Positions 23,517 to 35,075 of a stretch of 64,000 bases of DNA are shown here, piece after piece. The DNA comes from Emydura subglobosa (lineage: Eukaryota; Chordata; Testudines; Chelidae): NCBI GenBank assembly GCA_007922225.1, contig ML679961.1, positions 5,315,702 through 5,379,701 of the forward strand, in the 5' to 3' direction. The notes below the pieces were generated by a model, which was not told the DNA's origin, did no database searches, and saw only the letters and a list, made by a program, of their open reading frames with translations. The translations under genes were made by a program, and so were the position numbers. The first letter of the stretch is position 1. Every line of letters begins with the position of its first letter.

Positions 23517-23583
23517 TACAGATGCATAGATTCCAAGGTTAGAAGGGACGAAGTGATCACCTAGTCTGACCTCCTGTATAACA
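23517..23583 (-). mobile_element. CR1 LINE 3' end, left half of an interrupted copy
   Basis: 'gattccaaggttagaaggga' and 'cacctagtctgacctcctgt' are the reverse complement of a CR1 3' end. The copy breaks off after 'gtataaca' and resumes at 24112, because an LTR has been inserted. Confidence 0.85.
23579..23583. repeat. Target-site duplication, left copy (TAACA)
   Basis: TAACA precedes the LTR here and follows it at 24112-24116. The uninterrupted CR1 has this sequence once ('tataacacaggcc'). Confidence 0.85.
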
Positions 23584-24111
23584 TGTTGGTGCAGACTCCT
23601 GAGACCTTACCCACTCAGGAGTCTGTTGGGGTGTCTTCTGAGACTCAATTCCCAAGAACTCAGCTTGGCTTTGAGCTCATCACTGAAATTTCTTTATTGG
23701 CATACAATCAAACCACCCTTGAACTGATCAGGCTCAAGCAAGGGGCACCACACATCCCAAGTTACGCAGCCATCCTCTTCCTTTATGTACATTTACATGT
23801 GACGTTGCATTTACTATACTTTGCATCACATGTTTTAGGATTGGCTTGGTCACTTTGTAGGAACCAATCCCTGGACAGCATGCTCTACTCACGCACTGTC
23901 CACACGTGACTTACTCTTTACCTCCTTTTCCATTCCAGGCCTATCTTATCCATTGTTATCTTGTCCGTTGTGAATGGTGCCCTGGGTGTTCCCCCTTATC
24001 TTAGCTAATACAGACATTCTGTTTCCAGCCTGCTGCTCCATTTTCCTCCCTAATCCTGTGTCGCAAAAAACAAGGCCTCACCCATGTCTGATTACTCCTG
24101 TCAAGCCTACA
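23584..24111 (-). mobile_element. Solo LTR of an endogenous retrovirus or LTR retrotransposon
   Basis: The 528-bp insert begins TGTTGG and ends CCTACA on the plus strand, i.e. it has TG...CA termini. It is flanked by a perfect 5-bp duplication, TAACA. Read on the minus strand it starts TGTAGG, has a TATA-like 'tgtacataaagg' (near 23782), a poly-A signal AATAAA (23693-23698 on the plus strand) and a final segment of about 110 bp. That is the U3-R-U5 order with a U3 of about 350 bp. No internal gag, pol or env sequence is next to it, so it is a solo LTR left after recombination between two LTRs. A 5-bp duplication occurs in several ERV classes and does not decide the class. No coding capacity. 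Confidence 0.85.
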
Positions 24112-24345
24112 TAACACAGGCCATAGATTGCCCCCAAACTAATTCCTACAGCAGATCTTTTAGCAAAAACATCCAATCTTGATTTAAAAAATCATCGGTG
24201 GTGGAGAACCCCCCATGATCTCTGGTAAATTGTCCCAGTGGTTAATTACCCTCAATGTTAAAAATGTATGCCTTATTTCCTATCTAAATTTGTCTACCTT
24301 CGACTTCCAGCCATTGGCTCTTGTTATAGCTTTCTCTGTTAGTTT
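24112..24345 (-). mobile_element. CR1 LINE, right half of the interrupted copy
   Basis: After TAACA the antisense CR1 resumes with 'caggccatagattgccccca', 'ttttagcaaaaacatccaat' and 'gttaattaccctcaatgtta', the expected continuation of the 3' region. It ends near 24345 (5' truncation). Confidence 0.85.
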
Positions 24346-24374
24346 GCACAGGGGTATCTGGGTGAAATTTAAAT

Positions 24375-24441
24375 TCCTGTGATATACAGGAATTCAGACT
24401 AGATGATCTAATGATCCCTTCTGACCTTAAACTCTATGAAA
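24375..24441 (+). mobile_element. CR1 LINE 3' terminal fragment
   Basis: 'gatatacaggaattcagact', 'agatgatctaatgatccctt' and 'aaactctatgaa' are the last about 65 bp of a CR1 on the plus strand. It lies only about 30 bp from the truncated end of the antisense CR1. Confidence 0.85.
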
Positions 24442-25424
24442 CACATTCAGTTTACACCAAATGTATGTATTAATCTGCAGACTGTGAAACTAAGGACTTT
24501 CAGACAATTCGCCTCTCCTCTAACCAATTAACAGGTGTGAATGCTCACTGCATGTTCATCATGGTGCGTCTTACTCTACATCACCTTGTATGAAAACATA
24601 CATCACCGGTGTTAGAATGGATGCCAGTTATCAGTTATCTTTCTAGTCTTCATCTTGGAGAGGTCATTCTTAGCAACTGACTGACAGGCAGAGACTGCCA
24701 CTGTCCAGAAAAGCTCTCCCCTAGGTGCTAAGCAACAATCAGCGGTTATAACTGTATTATCTTTCATTTAATGACAACAGTACCGTGCTGTATTTTGCAC
24801 GGTATTCAGTGGTGCTTCAAATCAGGATCAGCACATACGTATTAAATGTGGCTCACAGCACGGTGGATATGTTACACATTTCAGCTGATGACAATGAACT
24901 TATTTACATCTACTCTTGCTAAGCCTTTTGGTACCTGATCTGACACCCTCTTTTTATGTGGTTGCTAGTAACTATTTTGTAAGCAGTCTGTAGGAAGAGT
25001 GCTCTGTTTACATGATGGGGCTACAGACAGGTCACAGTTTGTGCAGAATCAGCAATTGAATACTGGTTTCATCGTAAAGCTGGATCATAATGGGGCTTAT
25101 TCTTCTGTAGGAAATCAGGTTAACTTGGCTACATTTAGTTTTATTGACCTTTCATTTTGGTCATGAAATGTCTGGGGTTTTTAAGTTTGCTTTGACTTTT
25201 GCCCGGTTACTTTAACTTTATGATGTCCACGTGGGAAGAGTATGGTGGTGAATATTTAAAATGGCATCTGTAGGCTTCAAAAATTACCCATCCAGACTGT
25301 AATGAATTCACAAACTAATATCATCGTTGTGTCATTGTGACCAAACCGAATAAAACATCGAGCCAGAATCAGTGCACTCTTACCTGTGAGGACCATGCCT
25401 TAATGACCACACAAACAACCCTAT
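24442..25424. other. Unassigned AT-rich sequence
   Basis: No gene or recognisable repeat is seen. Confidence 0.35.
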
Positions 25425-25499
25425 CAGCTGGTGTAAACTGGTGTAGCTTCATTGACGTCAGTGGAGCTGTGTCATTTACCCTAGCCAAGGATCTGGCCC
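25425..25499. repeat. Foldback repeat, 'gatctggccc' family
   Basis: 'cagctggtgtaaactggtgt' and 'agcttcattgacgtcagtgg' lead to 'gtgtcatttaccctagccaa' and 'ggatctggccc'. The inner arms 'tagcttcattgac' and 'gtcagtggagct' are complementary around the centre. This is the clearest copy of the family in the window. Confidence 0.6.
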
Positions 25500-25886
25500 A
25501 TGCATAACAATCTTCTGCCAATTTGCTCAAATGACTAAATTCTTATGAATGGAGTATTTCCCTGTACATCACTTGTTGGCTACCCGGTTAAGGATGAGGA
25601 GTTGTGTTGCTGGTTATTACGAACAGTAGGTCTTGCTGCAGCCCTCCGAAACATTCTTTCAAAAATGCAGGTGAGTAGGATATGTAATATTACCTAGTCA
25701 AGCCTTCAAATTAATTTTCACCTCTCCTCCTAACAATATCCGATTTGTCTCCAACCCTATCATTTTAACACTTTCTTTTGCCACTGCAATAAATGCAAGT
25801 TGTTTAGAAGTACCTTTGAGCTAGGTCACTGACCTGCAATACCATAACTGAGCCTTCCTAGCTAAATACATTAGACATGTGAAATA

Positions 25887-26068
25887 GAGGGTGGTGAAGC
25901 ACTGGAATGAGTTACCTAGGGAATCTCCATCCTTAGAGGTTTTTAAGGTGCGGCTTGACAAAGCCCTGGCTGGGATGGTTTAGTTAGGGTTGGTCCTGCT
26001 TTGAGCAGGGGATTGGACTAGATACCTCCTGAGGTCCCTTCCAACCCTAATCTTCTATGATTCTATTA
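25887..26068 (+). mobile_element. CR1 LINE 3' end fragment
   Basis: 'gggtggtgaagcactggaat', 'gagttacctagggaatctcc', 'cttgacaaagccctggctgg' and 'ggtcctgctttgagcagggg' lead to the tail 'cttctatgattctatt'. A typical 180-bp CR1 end. Confidence 0.9.
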
Positions 26069-26514
26069 AACATATGTACTGAATCATGTAATTAGACACG
26101 TTTTGCGATTTGCCCTTGGTGGGGGAAAAATTAGGCAAAATGTCGTGAAACTCAGGGGTTGTGAAACCAAGTGAACAGAAGTTTTTTTAGAGGTTTGCAT
26201 GAAGCCATAAAACTGCAGAGTTTCACAGACCAGTACTTAGGGTTGTAACTACTCAGAACTGCATGTGTAATTTATTTTGGCCAGCATAATTTGGTGGCTG
26301 GAACTGCTGCTATAAAGAGTGAGGGCTGAGTTTCAGCCCTTTGAAAATATACCACTGAATGACACAATATTTTTAGACAAGTTCCGTGAAAGTACTGGAA
26401 GTTGAACTAGAGAAAAATAATAATAGGAAAGCAATAGTAGTAAGCTTATAGCAACCACATGCACATACGAGGAAAGTACAAATCTGTGAGCAAGACTGTT
26501 TAAAAAGTGGAATT

Positions 26515-26785
26515 TTTTTTTGCAGGAAATGTTGGGAAATAAATCATTTTTTTTCAACTGACAACCAAAACCTGTTTAGTTTTTTAAATCCATTTTGGGT
26601 TTAAAGAAAATTGCTTTTCAAAAACAAAAACTAAAAAAAAACAAACTAAAAAAAACCAAAAAACTAAAAATGTTTAGGTTTTAGTTTCTGTTTCACTGAT
26701 TCACTGAATCAGTGAATTTCTACCAAAATGGAAATTTTCCTTTTAGCTGAACATTCTTTTTTTAATGGACTACCTCCAGCTATGA
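26515..26785. repeat. AT-rich interspersed repeat, poorly preserved
   Basis: Poly-A/poly-T-like 'aaacaaaaact' repeats with an internal 'attcactgaatcagtgaat' hairpin (26698-26716) lie between 'tgttgggaaa' and 'cctccagct'. It resembles a sauropsid foldback family with 'gagctggtc' ends. A fragment of the same kind may lie at 29918-29995. Confidence 0.3.
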
Positions 26786-28329
26786 GTTAGCTAGCTAGCT
26801 GTATGGACAAAGCATCATAAAATGCTAAAGGAAAGAAAAATTACTTTATACTGACTGAATAACAAGAATGGACCGTAATGGAGGTATACAACAAAAATGA
26901 ACTTAAAAGATAAAATCTCTTAATTGGGTCCCTGACTGCAGACTTTCATGCATGTTTCTCACAGAAGGCCAAATTGTACAGGGCTCATTAATTACCTGAG
27001 CTAAAAATATAGAGTGAATTCTGGCTCCATTTAAGTCAGTGGAAGTTATGCTTTGGATTTCAATGCTGCCAGGATTTCACCCATGAAGCAGGCATTATTA
27101 GCGGAGCCATGCAGGAATAAGATATATTTGTTTCAGTGGGCGTTTTATGATTTTGAAATTTCTTCTGTTCTGGAATGGAGAAAAACCCCTGTAAAAATGT
27201 GGATTTTCTGGTAAACCATAATTCTGAAAAAAAAAATGCATTTAAAGCAGATCTCAAAACAGTTTTGAGAAAAGTTCTGGCTGGGATGGGGTGGGGTGGC
27301 GGGAATATAATTTTGAAACTGTAAATTGAAGCATTCCTTTCTGAAAAGGGTGAAATAGAACATTTCAAATGTATTACTCTCCCCTGGCCCTCACACACAC
27401 ACACCGATTTCCAATACTAATGAATTTTCAAAGGTGACATGTTTCCCTGGAATATTTCGCTTTTGATGAGTCGGCCTGTTCTGATGGGAAACTTTCTGAC
27501 CAATTCTAAGTGTTAGGTAAAGCAGCTGAGTTACTTCCAGAGTATGGTCCTACTCAAGGTGAGTAAGGTGACAGAATTGGTCCCTTAGGGTACGAGTTAA
27601 TCTATTTGTGAAGGGTCTGTTCACTTCTCCACCCCACCCACATTTCTCTTTGTTTCCTCTCCTTTAATATGCCGCTGGCATAGTCAGATTCCTAAAGGGC
27701 TAGACTTCCTGAGCAGTAGACAGAGCAGTAAGAGTTCTGTTTCCGTAGCAATGAGAAGCATGTCAAATCAATCTGCCGGCTCAGGTTCCCAGTTGTGGTA
27801 AGTGGCGGGTTACTGATAAGCGAAATGAAAAGAAGCACTCATTTTTCTGAGAGAGAGAGCGAGCGAGAGGTAAACTGTATGACAGAAACAGCAGCAACGT
27901 GAGCTTCATTCATGAATCAGTGAGCATGCCTGGGTCTCTACTCTGTGAGTTGTGAGGGAACAGTTTATTGCACCTGGTTCTTACTCCAGGAGAGTTGTGT
28001 TTATGGCTCAGATTCTGATATGGTTGTATAAATCCTTTATTTATTTACTCTCCTCTTGGACACAGCTCTGTCCAGAATCCATCAGTATTTCATATCCTGC
28101 CCGACGGGTAACGTGCAAGGACTCCGTATTTCTAAAACTAAACTGGCTCTTCAATATGAGAACTATTTACAGAGAAACTGCAATTGCAGCTAGCCTCCTC
28201 CCCATGTGCACACAGATCGATTTCCTGTTCCCTCCTCTAAAAGCTTCCCTCCTGCAACCTGTGCTCCTCCCTCCAAGTTCCATGCAGGTTCCTGCCCCTT
28301 CTGGGATGGACAGAAGAGGGGTTGCTCAA
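26786..28329. other. Unassigned sequence with simple repeats
   Basis: A short CA run ('cacacacacac', near 27392) and a GA run ('gagagagagagcgagcgag', near 27850) are present. A 160-codon frame (27952-28434) runs into an L2 tail and has no recognisable motif, so I do not call it a gene. Confidence 0.4.
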
Positions 28330-28565
28330 GAGAAATGCAAGGTAGAGCTTTGTTATTTGTATACAGGAGTGCCTAGGGGACACAGACAAGGGGAGAGACC
28401 CTATTGTGCTAGGCACTGCACAAATGCAGAGTAAAAGGCAGACCCTGCCCCAGAGAACTTAAAATCTAAACAGATAAGAGAGACAAAAGAAGCATAATTA
28501 TCCAGTTTTACTGATGAGGAGCTGAGGCGTAGACAGGTTGAGGATACATCTAAATTGTAGCTGGG
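28330..28565 (-). repeat. L2/MIR tail, antisense
   Basis: 'ctattgtgctaggcactgca' and 'agaccctgccccagagaact' are the reverse complement of the L2-type tail ('ggggcagggtct', 'gcctagcacaatag'). The MIR-core-like 'gatgaggagctgaggcgtag' follows. Confidence 0.7.
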
Positions 28566-30189
28566 GGGTTGAATGGCAGCTCATGCTAACTGTACTCTAG
28601 CTAGCTTGCTAAAAATAGCAGTGAGTACTCTGGTGCAGAGAACACAAGTGAATACATACAGGGGAAGACGTGGGGGGGAGGGAGGCAGAAAAGCCTGTGG
28701 ACCTGCGCGATGGTATCCTTACTTCTATTTTTAGCTATCTAGGTCAAGCACAACTAGCCCAGGTGGATCGACATGTAAGCAGGGTCTGAATGAGCTCTGC
28801 CCTGACATCTAGTGATGAGCTCGGGAAGAGAACTTCAGGAACTGACCTTGTTTGCATGGACACCCCCCACCATGATCATGATTGGCTCCTAATTACTTCT
28901 GGGAGCTTCCCTCCAGCCTCTCTGTTTCCAAGAGTTGCATGTCAAAAGCCTCAAGGATTTCTGTTTCTTTAGATTAAGTCCACTGGTCATCTCTGAATAT
29001 GCACCACGGTTCCTTTCTGTCGGAGCAGCTCACACCATCTAGCTGCATATACCCAGTCACAGAGATAGCTGAGACGTGATCCATTTTAAATGTACTTTAT
29101 TCACATTTTTACAATGAAACATAGATGGTGACAAACCCTAGATCCTGTGTCACAGCCAGACTAGCCATCTCTTAAAATAGGAATTTCATTCCAGTGGTTT
29201 CTATTCCGTGCTGTTCTATTGGCTATGCTGTAGTGAGGCAAAAGGATCTCTCTCTGCGCCCTGGTGGGTGGAGCCAGAAAGAGAGGGAGGAGCCGCCATG
29301 TGCTCTTAATTTTTCCCTTCTGATATTCCTAGCTGTGTTTGCAATCCCTAGGTTTTTTTTATTTCTGACAATGGTTCAGGTTCATTAAAAGGTTTGCAAT
29401 TATGTGAGATAGCAGATGCTAACTGAGGACAGAATAAAGATTATCTTTACTCATCCAGATATGGTTAGAGAAAGGAAATTAACAGGGGGTAAAAGTGTAC
29501 TCTCTAGGCCTTAATTGATGCTGTCATAACAGAGGAGTACACACCGTAGTTAAATGCCTAACCACACATTCCACAATCCAAAGAGGACCTATTTTAGATG
29601 GTATCTAGGAACCAATGGTTCAAGTGTCTTCTGCAAACAGAGCTACTCAATCACTCTGTCAATATATCAAACCTTCTGGGAAAAACTTCCTAGAAAACAG
29701 GTGGAGAAGAAGCAAGTGCCGGCTTTTCATCCTCATTGACTGTGAAAGTATTTGAAACCCTGAAAAAGAAAGATGTCTTTACTCTAACGAATGTCAAATG
29801 TTCATGGGTTCTCTGCTCCCTGGATCAAGGGCTTTCCTTGTGTTCTTTGTCTATAGAGGGCCTACCACAATGTGGGGCTAATTTGAGTTCCTAGACACAA
29901 CCAACACATTTTTTACTAGAGCTGGTCAAAAAATTGGACACCTTTTTCATGAAAAAGTCTTCAAAAATATCCCTTTTTTGTCCAAATCGGTCAAAGATAG
30001 ACCTCTTTCAACCAGTCTCCCCCTTTTCCCCGTTTTAGTTGGAAAGGACCGTATCCTTAATGCAGCCTCATTGCTCACCACTAGAGACCGTTCTCCTCTC
30101 ATACCACAGCCCCCTATTACCCTGTCATCGTGCCTCTCCCCTCCAGAACTCCTCCATGTGTAAGGGTGTGGTGTTGAAGGGATTCTCAT
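28566..30189. other. Unassigned sequence
   Basis: No gene is supported. A few bases around 29918-29995 ('gagctggtcaaaaaattgga') resemble the AT-rich foldback family. Confidence 0.35.
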
Positions 30190-31093
30190 GGTCCAGTGCT
30201 CCCGTGAGTTGCTCTGGAGCCACAACGCCATGTCATTGTATGTGGCCAGTTCATTGCTCAGTCCAGTTCCCCTCCGGGGTTAACAGAAAGGTCTCAAATA
30301 GGAAAGCCTGGAGTCTACTGGCTTTAGAGGCTGAGGACCAGGCTCTATCTGGGGCCCATGATACTTGGCCTTTTCTCCTTCTGATGCCTGTACCTTCCCC
30401 TTTTGGTCTGGGGAAGCACGAGGGAACCCAGGACTGCCTTTTCCTCCAGGTTCTGGCCCAGGGACTCTGTTCTAGGTGGATAAGGACTGCTTCCTCCATC
30501 TCTCTATCCCTTCCCTGGACTGCTCCTACCTTTTCCCAGCCTGTTGACATCTTCCCCAGGTCTCTGGATGCTGCTCTCCCTGCCTGGGATTCCTGCTGCT
30601 TCTTTGCTAGCTACAGTGGTGCCTCCTTGAAGTGACTCTCAGCACCCCCTTGCAGCCGTCATGCTGTGCTCAGTAACTCTGCCTTTAAGGATTAGTCAGT
30701 CTTTCCCTGCCCCTGCAGCCCTCTTCCTGGAGCTGGGGTTGGGCCTCAAGTCAACTGCAAGCCTTCTGCAAGTTCCCTTCAGCTGAGTGCCCTTCCCTTC
30801 TGGATGGTTTAGCTGGCCAGCCTTCTCCCATCAGTGTCTACCTGCCTTTCTCCCAACTTCTTCCCAGGTGACTGGCTGAGAGAGGAGCCTTGCCCCCATC
30901 CCCTCTGCAAGGCTTCAGGCCCTTAGATGTACAGTGCCAGGATTCCTTCCTCAAGCATTATTCATTCCCAGGATCCTGGTGTGTTTCTTTATAATCTACT
31001 GGACCCTTCCAAACCCTTAGAGGGCCATGTCAGGTGATGGGGTGGGGTGACCGATAAGTGCTACTGCCCTCAATGGATGACTATCCTGTCACA
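30190..31093 (-). mobile_element. Possible LTR (3' LTR edge beside a purine tract)
   Basis: On the minus strand a TGTGACAGG start lies at 31093-31085. Immediately before it is the purine-rich 'aaagaaaatgggg' (31109-31094 region), which resembles a polypurine tract preceding a 3' LTR. The 900 bp that follow are purine-rich and unlike the flanks. I could not find the other end, a poly-A signal or a target duplication. The 198-codon plus-strand frame at 30039-30635 lies across this block and has no recognisable domain. Confidence 0.3.
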
Positions 31094-32587
31094 TACCCCA
31101 TTTTCTTTACCTGAGAAACTGTCTTTACCTCGCTGAGTGCAAACCGCTTGACTCTGGAATCCCCTTTCTTGACAGGCCTGACAGAACCAGGCTTTTGTTG
31201 ACCCCTAGGGCACCGTGTAAGTCTTGTGTTTCTGCCTGGGTGGTTGTACTGGAGGTGTCTTTTTTCATTTGCCTCTTTAGTATCAGAAGCAATTTTATTC
31301 TATATGTACCAAGAGACTGTAGTAAAGGGCATCTGTTTTAAACTACAAAATGTAAGTAATATCAGAGCCTCCATCCTTCCAGCTAAGGAAAACTGGGGTA
31401 GCTCCACAATCAGCTTTTCTAGTTCCATGCCTTAAATGTTGCGTGAAGAAAATTCTACCACACCCAGTATGCCTGGTGAGGTGTCTTATATTGCTGGCCT
31501 GCAAATGAAGTTACCCTTTCCCCTTTCTATTCTCTCTTCCGAGTAGTGCAAACAAGTCATGACAGGATGGAAAAAATCAGCCGTGTTAATTAGGTTAATT
31601 TTGATCCATAAATTAAATGAAAAACTATTCAGATAATCAGATTTCACCACAACATTCTGTCTAAGAATTAGCATTCAGTACAAATCTTACCCATATCTAA
31701 CACAATCCTAATCCACTAAAATTGATGGCCCTAGGGAGACCATTTTAAAAAGAACATAGGCAAGCACTTCAAAACTGAATTCATGCATACAGATCAGTCA
31801 AGCTAGCTGCAGAATCTGGGGGAGGGGGGGAGGGAGAAAGCAATACCTACTTCCTCGGTTAAGGAGGGATTATGCTGAATGGAGCTTCGGTTAAGATACG
31901 TTGTGCACAGGATTAGAAGATGACTGAAAAGAGGGGATGTTGATGTTTCATATTCTTCTTCAGGGATAAGCGAAATGCAACGCTGATGCCTGGTGCAATC
32001 ACATACCTCTGTGATTAGCAGAAAGTATTACCCAAGCCCAAATTATAAATGAAGGTGTATGGCATGGTAAAAAGGGTGCCCTTCCCCTTTAAGAACTAGG
32101 AGGCCTGGGGTTAGCCTGCCCACCTGTGCCATAATTAATGGCATCTTAGCCAGAGGGAGCTGGACTAACGGGGGTTAGGCGACAGCTGGAAATAGCTGGG
32201 CCCCAGAAAAGGGCTGAGAAAACCCTGTTGGGTGGTGGTGGAATCATAGGAAACAAGACGGGGGCTCCTGTGGAGAGTGGGGCCTGTGAGGGGCCTTTAC
32301 GGCAGCAGCTGGGAAGCCGGGGCCCTATCCAAAGAGAGACTAAAAGTGGCCAGAAGGGGCTCAGAGGTGAGCCAGAGGATGGGCTGAAGAGGAGGCCAAG
32401 CCCTTTGTCAGTGTGAACTTTTGTTACCCCAGAAAGGATCTGGATTAGGTGTGACTTCACTGGAGGGCTAAACTATGGACAGCAAGAGACCACTGTGGGG
32501 CCATGTGGTGCTATGCTGGTGAGTGGAAAGGCTTACAGGCACTTCATGTTACAACCGAAAGATTGCATTGTGCTAAGGTACCTGGCC
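31094..32587. other. Unassigned sequence; GC-rich part at 32085-32530
   Basis: The part 31094-31260 could be internal sequence of the LTR element ending at 31093, but it encodes nothing recognisable. The stretch 32085-32530 is purine- and GC-rich and may be another retroelement-derived block. No gene. Confidence 0.3.
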
Positions 32588-32690
32588 CAAACCAGGTCAT
32601 CAGCTGGATTTGAACCCAGGCCCTTCAGCATTAAAAGCTGGCGTCTCTAGCATTTGAACTCCAGGACTAAATGGTCCAGCAAGCAGCTTC
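32588..32690 (-). repeat. tRNA-like SINE fragment, antisense
   Basis: The reverse complement of 32608-32619 gives GGGTTCAAATCC, which contains a 10-of-11 match to the pol III B box. An A-box-like segment lies about 35 bp ahead of it on the minus strand. No cloverleaf with paired acceptor stem is visible, so it is a SINE head and not a tRNA gene. Confidence 0.5.
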
Positions 32691-34810
32691 GTAAATATCT
32701 TACCTGGGCCAGCCGCTAGATGGATGCCGAGACCACTCTCGTAGGATGAGTCGCACATCGGGTACCGCTTTGAAGATATTTGCATTGCAAAGCAGTGACA
32801 CTTATAAGGCCACAGGATGAGGAGAGAGCTGGCCCAAGGGAACCTGGACCACTGGAAGCACGTTCTCAGAGCAGAAGCTTAGAAACAAATTTGTCCTGCT
32901 CCATAGTCAGTGGAATCTGAGCTTCTCTGTGTTTGCCACTCCTGTTAGCCATTTCTAGGTGGGACATCTGACCTCAGGCATCTAAATAAATGGTCTGATC
33001 TTCAGAGGTCCATTTCTCCAGTCAAGTTTGAAAATTTTGGCCTGAAAGTTTTCCCTGCAGTTGGCTGTGGGAAAGCAGACATCCTGTGAGCCAGTCGTCC
33101 CTGTCTTCCAAAAGAGCCCTTTGGGGATGTTGGGAATGCGTACAGTTTAGAGCAGCCCTGAGGCTGCTCGAATTTATGCCAGGAGATTGATGCAGTGCAC
33201 AGCTGGCTGCGGAAGTGTGAAAGCCACCTCTGCCCTTTGCACTCCCCGCGTTGCATTATGTGCTTCTCAGCTGCAGTTGAAGATCAGAGCCACACAAACC
33301 AACCAGGAGCTAAAACAACTTTAGGAAGCTGTGTAGCCGTCCCTTGTTCCCTTGCCAGCTTTGAGAAAGTACATTGCTTTTGTGTTCTCCTGGGCAAATA
33401 TGGCTTTCTCAAATAATTCTATATTTCCCCTCACATAGTACAGTCAGCAGAACTAGAGATAAAATCAAATCAATGGTAGGGTTTTGCGATATCTCTCTAT
33501 AAACCAAGAGAGCTAATTTATTCCCTTTGGAATAGGCACTGTGATCTTATTCACCGAGATCCCTCAAGGGGGGATTGGAAGCAAACAAAAAAGGCTGCCA
33601 ATCAATATTTTAGTGTAAAAATACTTTGCTCTGGGAAAATACAAATTAACTAGATCAGTGAATAAAGCTGGGAGGTGGCCTGTAAGTACGGTCAGAGCTT
33701 CAGAAAGGTGTGGGGAGGAGTGACAGGCTGGGAGACTCTAATACCAGAAGTATCAGCCTGCCCTCCGTTTGCAACTTCTTCTAGGATTTCTTTTTTCAAG
33801 AAGCACAATCCAGACCAAGCAAATTATTTCTAAGTGTTTCCTCGCTGATGCTACCTAGTAAAGTTTGCTAACCCCATGATTTGTTTTTTCTGTCATTTTA
33901 CCCTTCCTATAACTCAGCTAATTCACCTTGGAATGAATTTTTGGCCCTGGTGGCGTCGGTGGGAGCTTTGCCCCTTTTTAAACAAGATTTCACCCCTTTG
34001 TAAACAGCTGAAGTAGGAGTAAACGCTCTCGGACACATTGATTGTTGTCCTGTGCCTCGTGTAGTCACTTCCTCTGGAGCCAGCTGGGTGTGAAATGCTA
34101 CCGTTCTGCTCTCATAGTGCTCTGCACACGTTTCACACTAGTGCAAATGACGACACAAGGTGCCGGCTAGCAATGCATCGAGCCCAAGCTTTTATCTCGT
34201 GTGGTGCAGGCACCTCTGAAAACAAAGTGTCTTTCCTCGTGAGTATGGTTTCAAACTCAGATGCGGGCTGGATGCATAAATAAGAGCCATCACACCAGCT
34301 CGCAGACATTTCAACCAGGATATATCTGTACGAAACTGACCACTGATCAGAAATTAGGGGCATTAGCATTTTCAAAATCCCAGCCAGTTGGCCCTGGAGA
34401 TGGCGAAAGCCTCGTGTTTGCTATCAACTTGGTAAAGCGGATTCATGCTTCATTTAAAAATAAAAAAAAAGACAAGAAAAAAACCCCAAACAAAAACAAC
34501 AGCTAACCCCGGTTCATTAGACTGAGGAAATGAATAAATAGCTCAGACCATTCCCTTGACCAGCCTTCTGTTGAGTTTAAAGGATTCTGACTTGACAACC
34601 TACAGAAAGGGTACATTGCATTTTTGATCTTTTTTTCCACATGGGTTAAGATTCCGCAGCGGCCAATATGGCGCCAGAGGCATCTACAACACCATGAAAG
34701 ACAGATTAATCCTATTGCCCCAGTGAATCACAGAACACCAGAAGTTGGCGTCTAAAATGGATGCAGCAAGAAAGTCTTTAAACAAGAAACATTGGGAACT
34801 AGATTGTGGT
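32691..34810. other. Unassigned sequence
   Basis: No gene or repeat family is recognised. An A-rich tract lies near 34457-34500. Confidence 0.35.
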
Positions 34811-35075
34811 ATTCATAGAATCATAGAAGATGAGGGTTGGAAGGGAGCTCAGGAGGTCATCTAGTCCAATCCCCTGCTCAAAGCAGGACCAACCCCAACT
34901 AAATCATCCCAGCCAGGGCTTGGTCAAGCTGATCCTTAAAAACCTCTAAAGATGGAGATTCCACCACCTCCCTAGGTAACCCATTCCAGTGCTTCACCAG
35001 CCTCCTAGTGAAAAACTTTTTCCTAATATCCAACCTAGACCTCCCCCGCCCCCACAACTTGAGACCCATTCGCTA
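34811..35075 (-). mobile_element. CR1 LINE 3' end
   Basis: 'attcatagaatcatagaaga', 'gaggtcatctagtccaatcc', 'aagcaggaccaaccccaact' and 'caccacctccctaggtaacc' are the reverse complement of a young CR1 3' end with its ATTCTATG tail at the left. Confidence 0.95.

Noticed and set aside
26698..26716. Regulatory operator from the 'attcactgaatcagtgaat' hairpin
   Set aside because: A single short palindrome in AT-rich repeat-like sequence; no evidence of function.
27952..28434. 160-codon frame as a gene
   Set aside because: Its last part is an antisense L2 tail and no domain is visible.
30039..30635. 198-codon open frame as a gene
   Set aside because: No motif, partly inside an LTR-like block, and antisense frames of 94-99 codons overlap it.
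32608..32619. tRNA gene on the minus strand
   Set aside because: B box is good but the cloverleaf is not closed; it fits a SINE head better.
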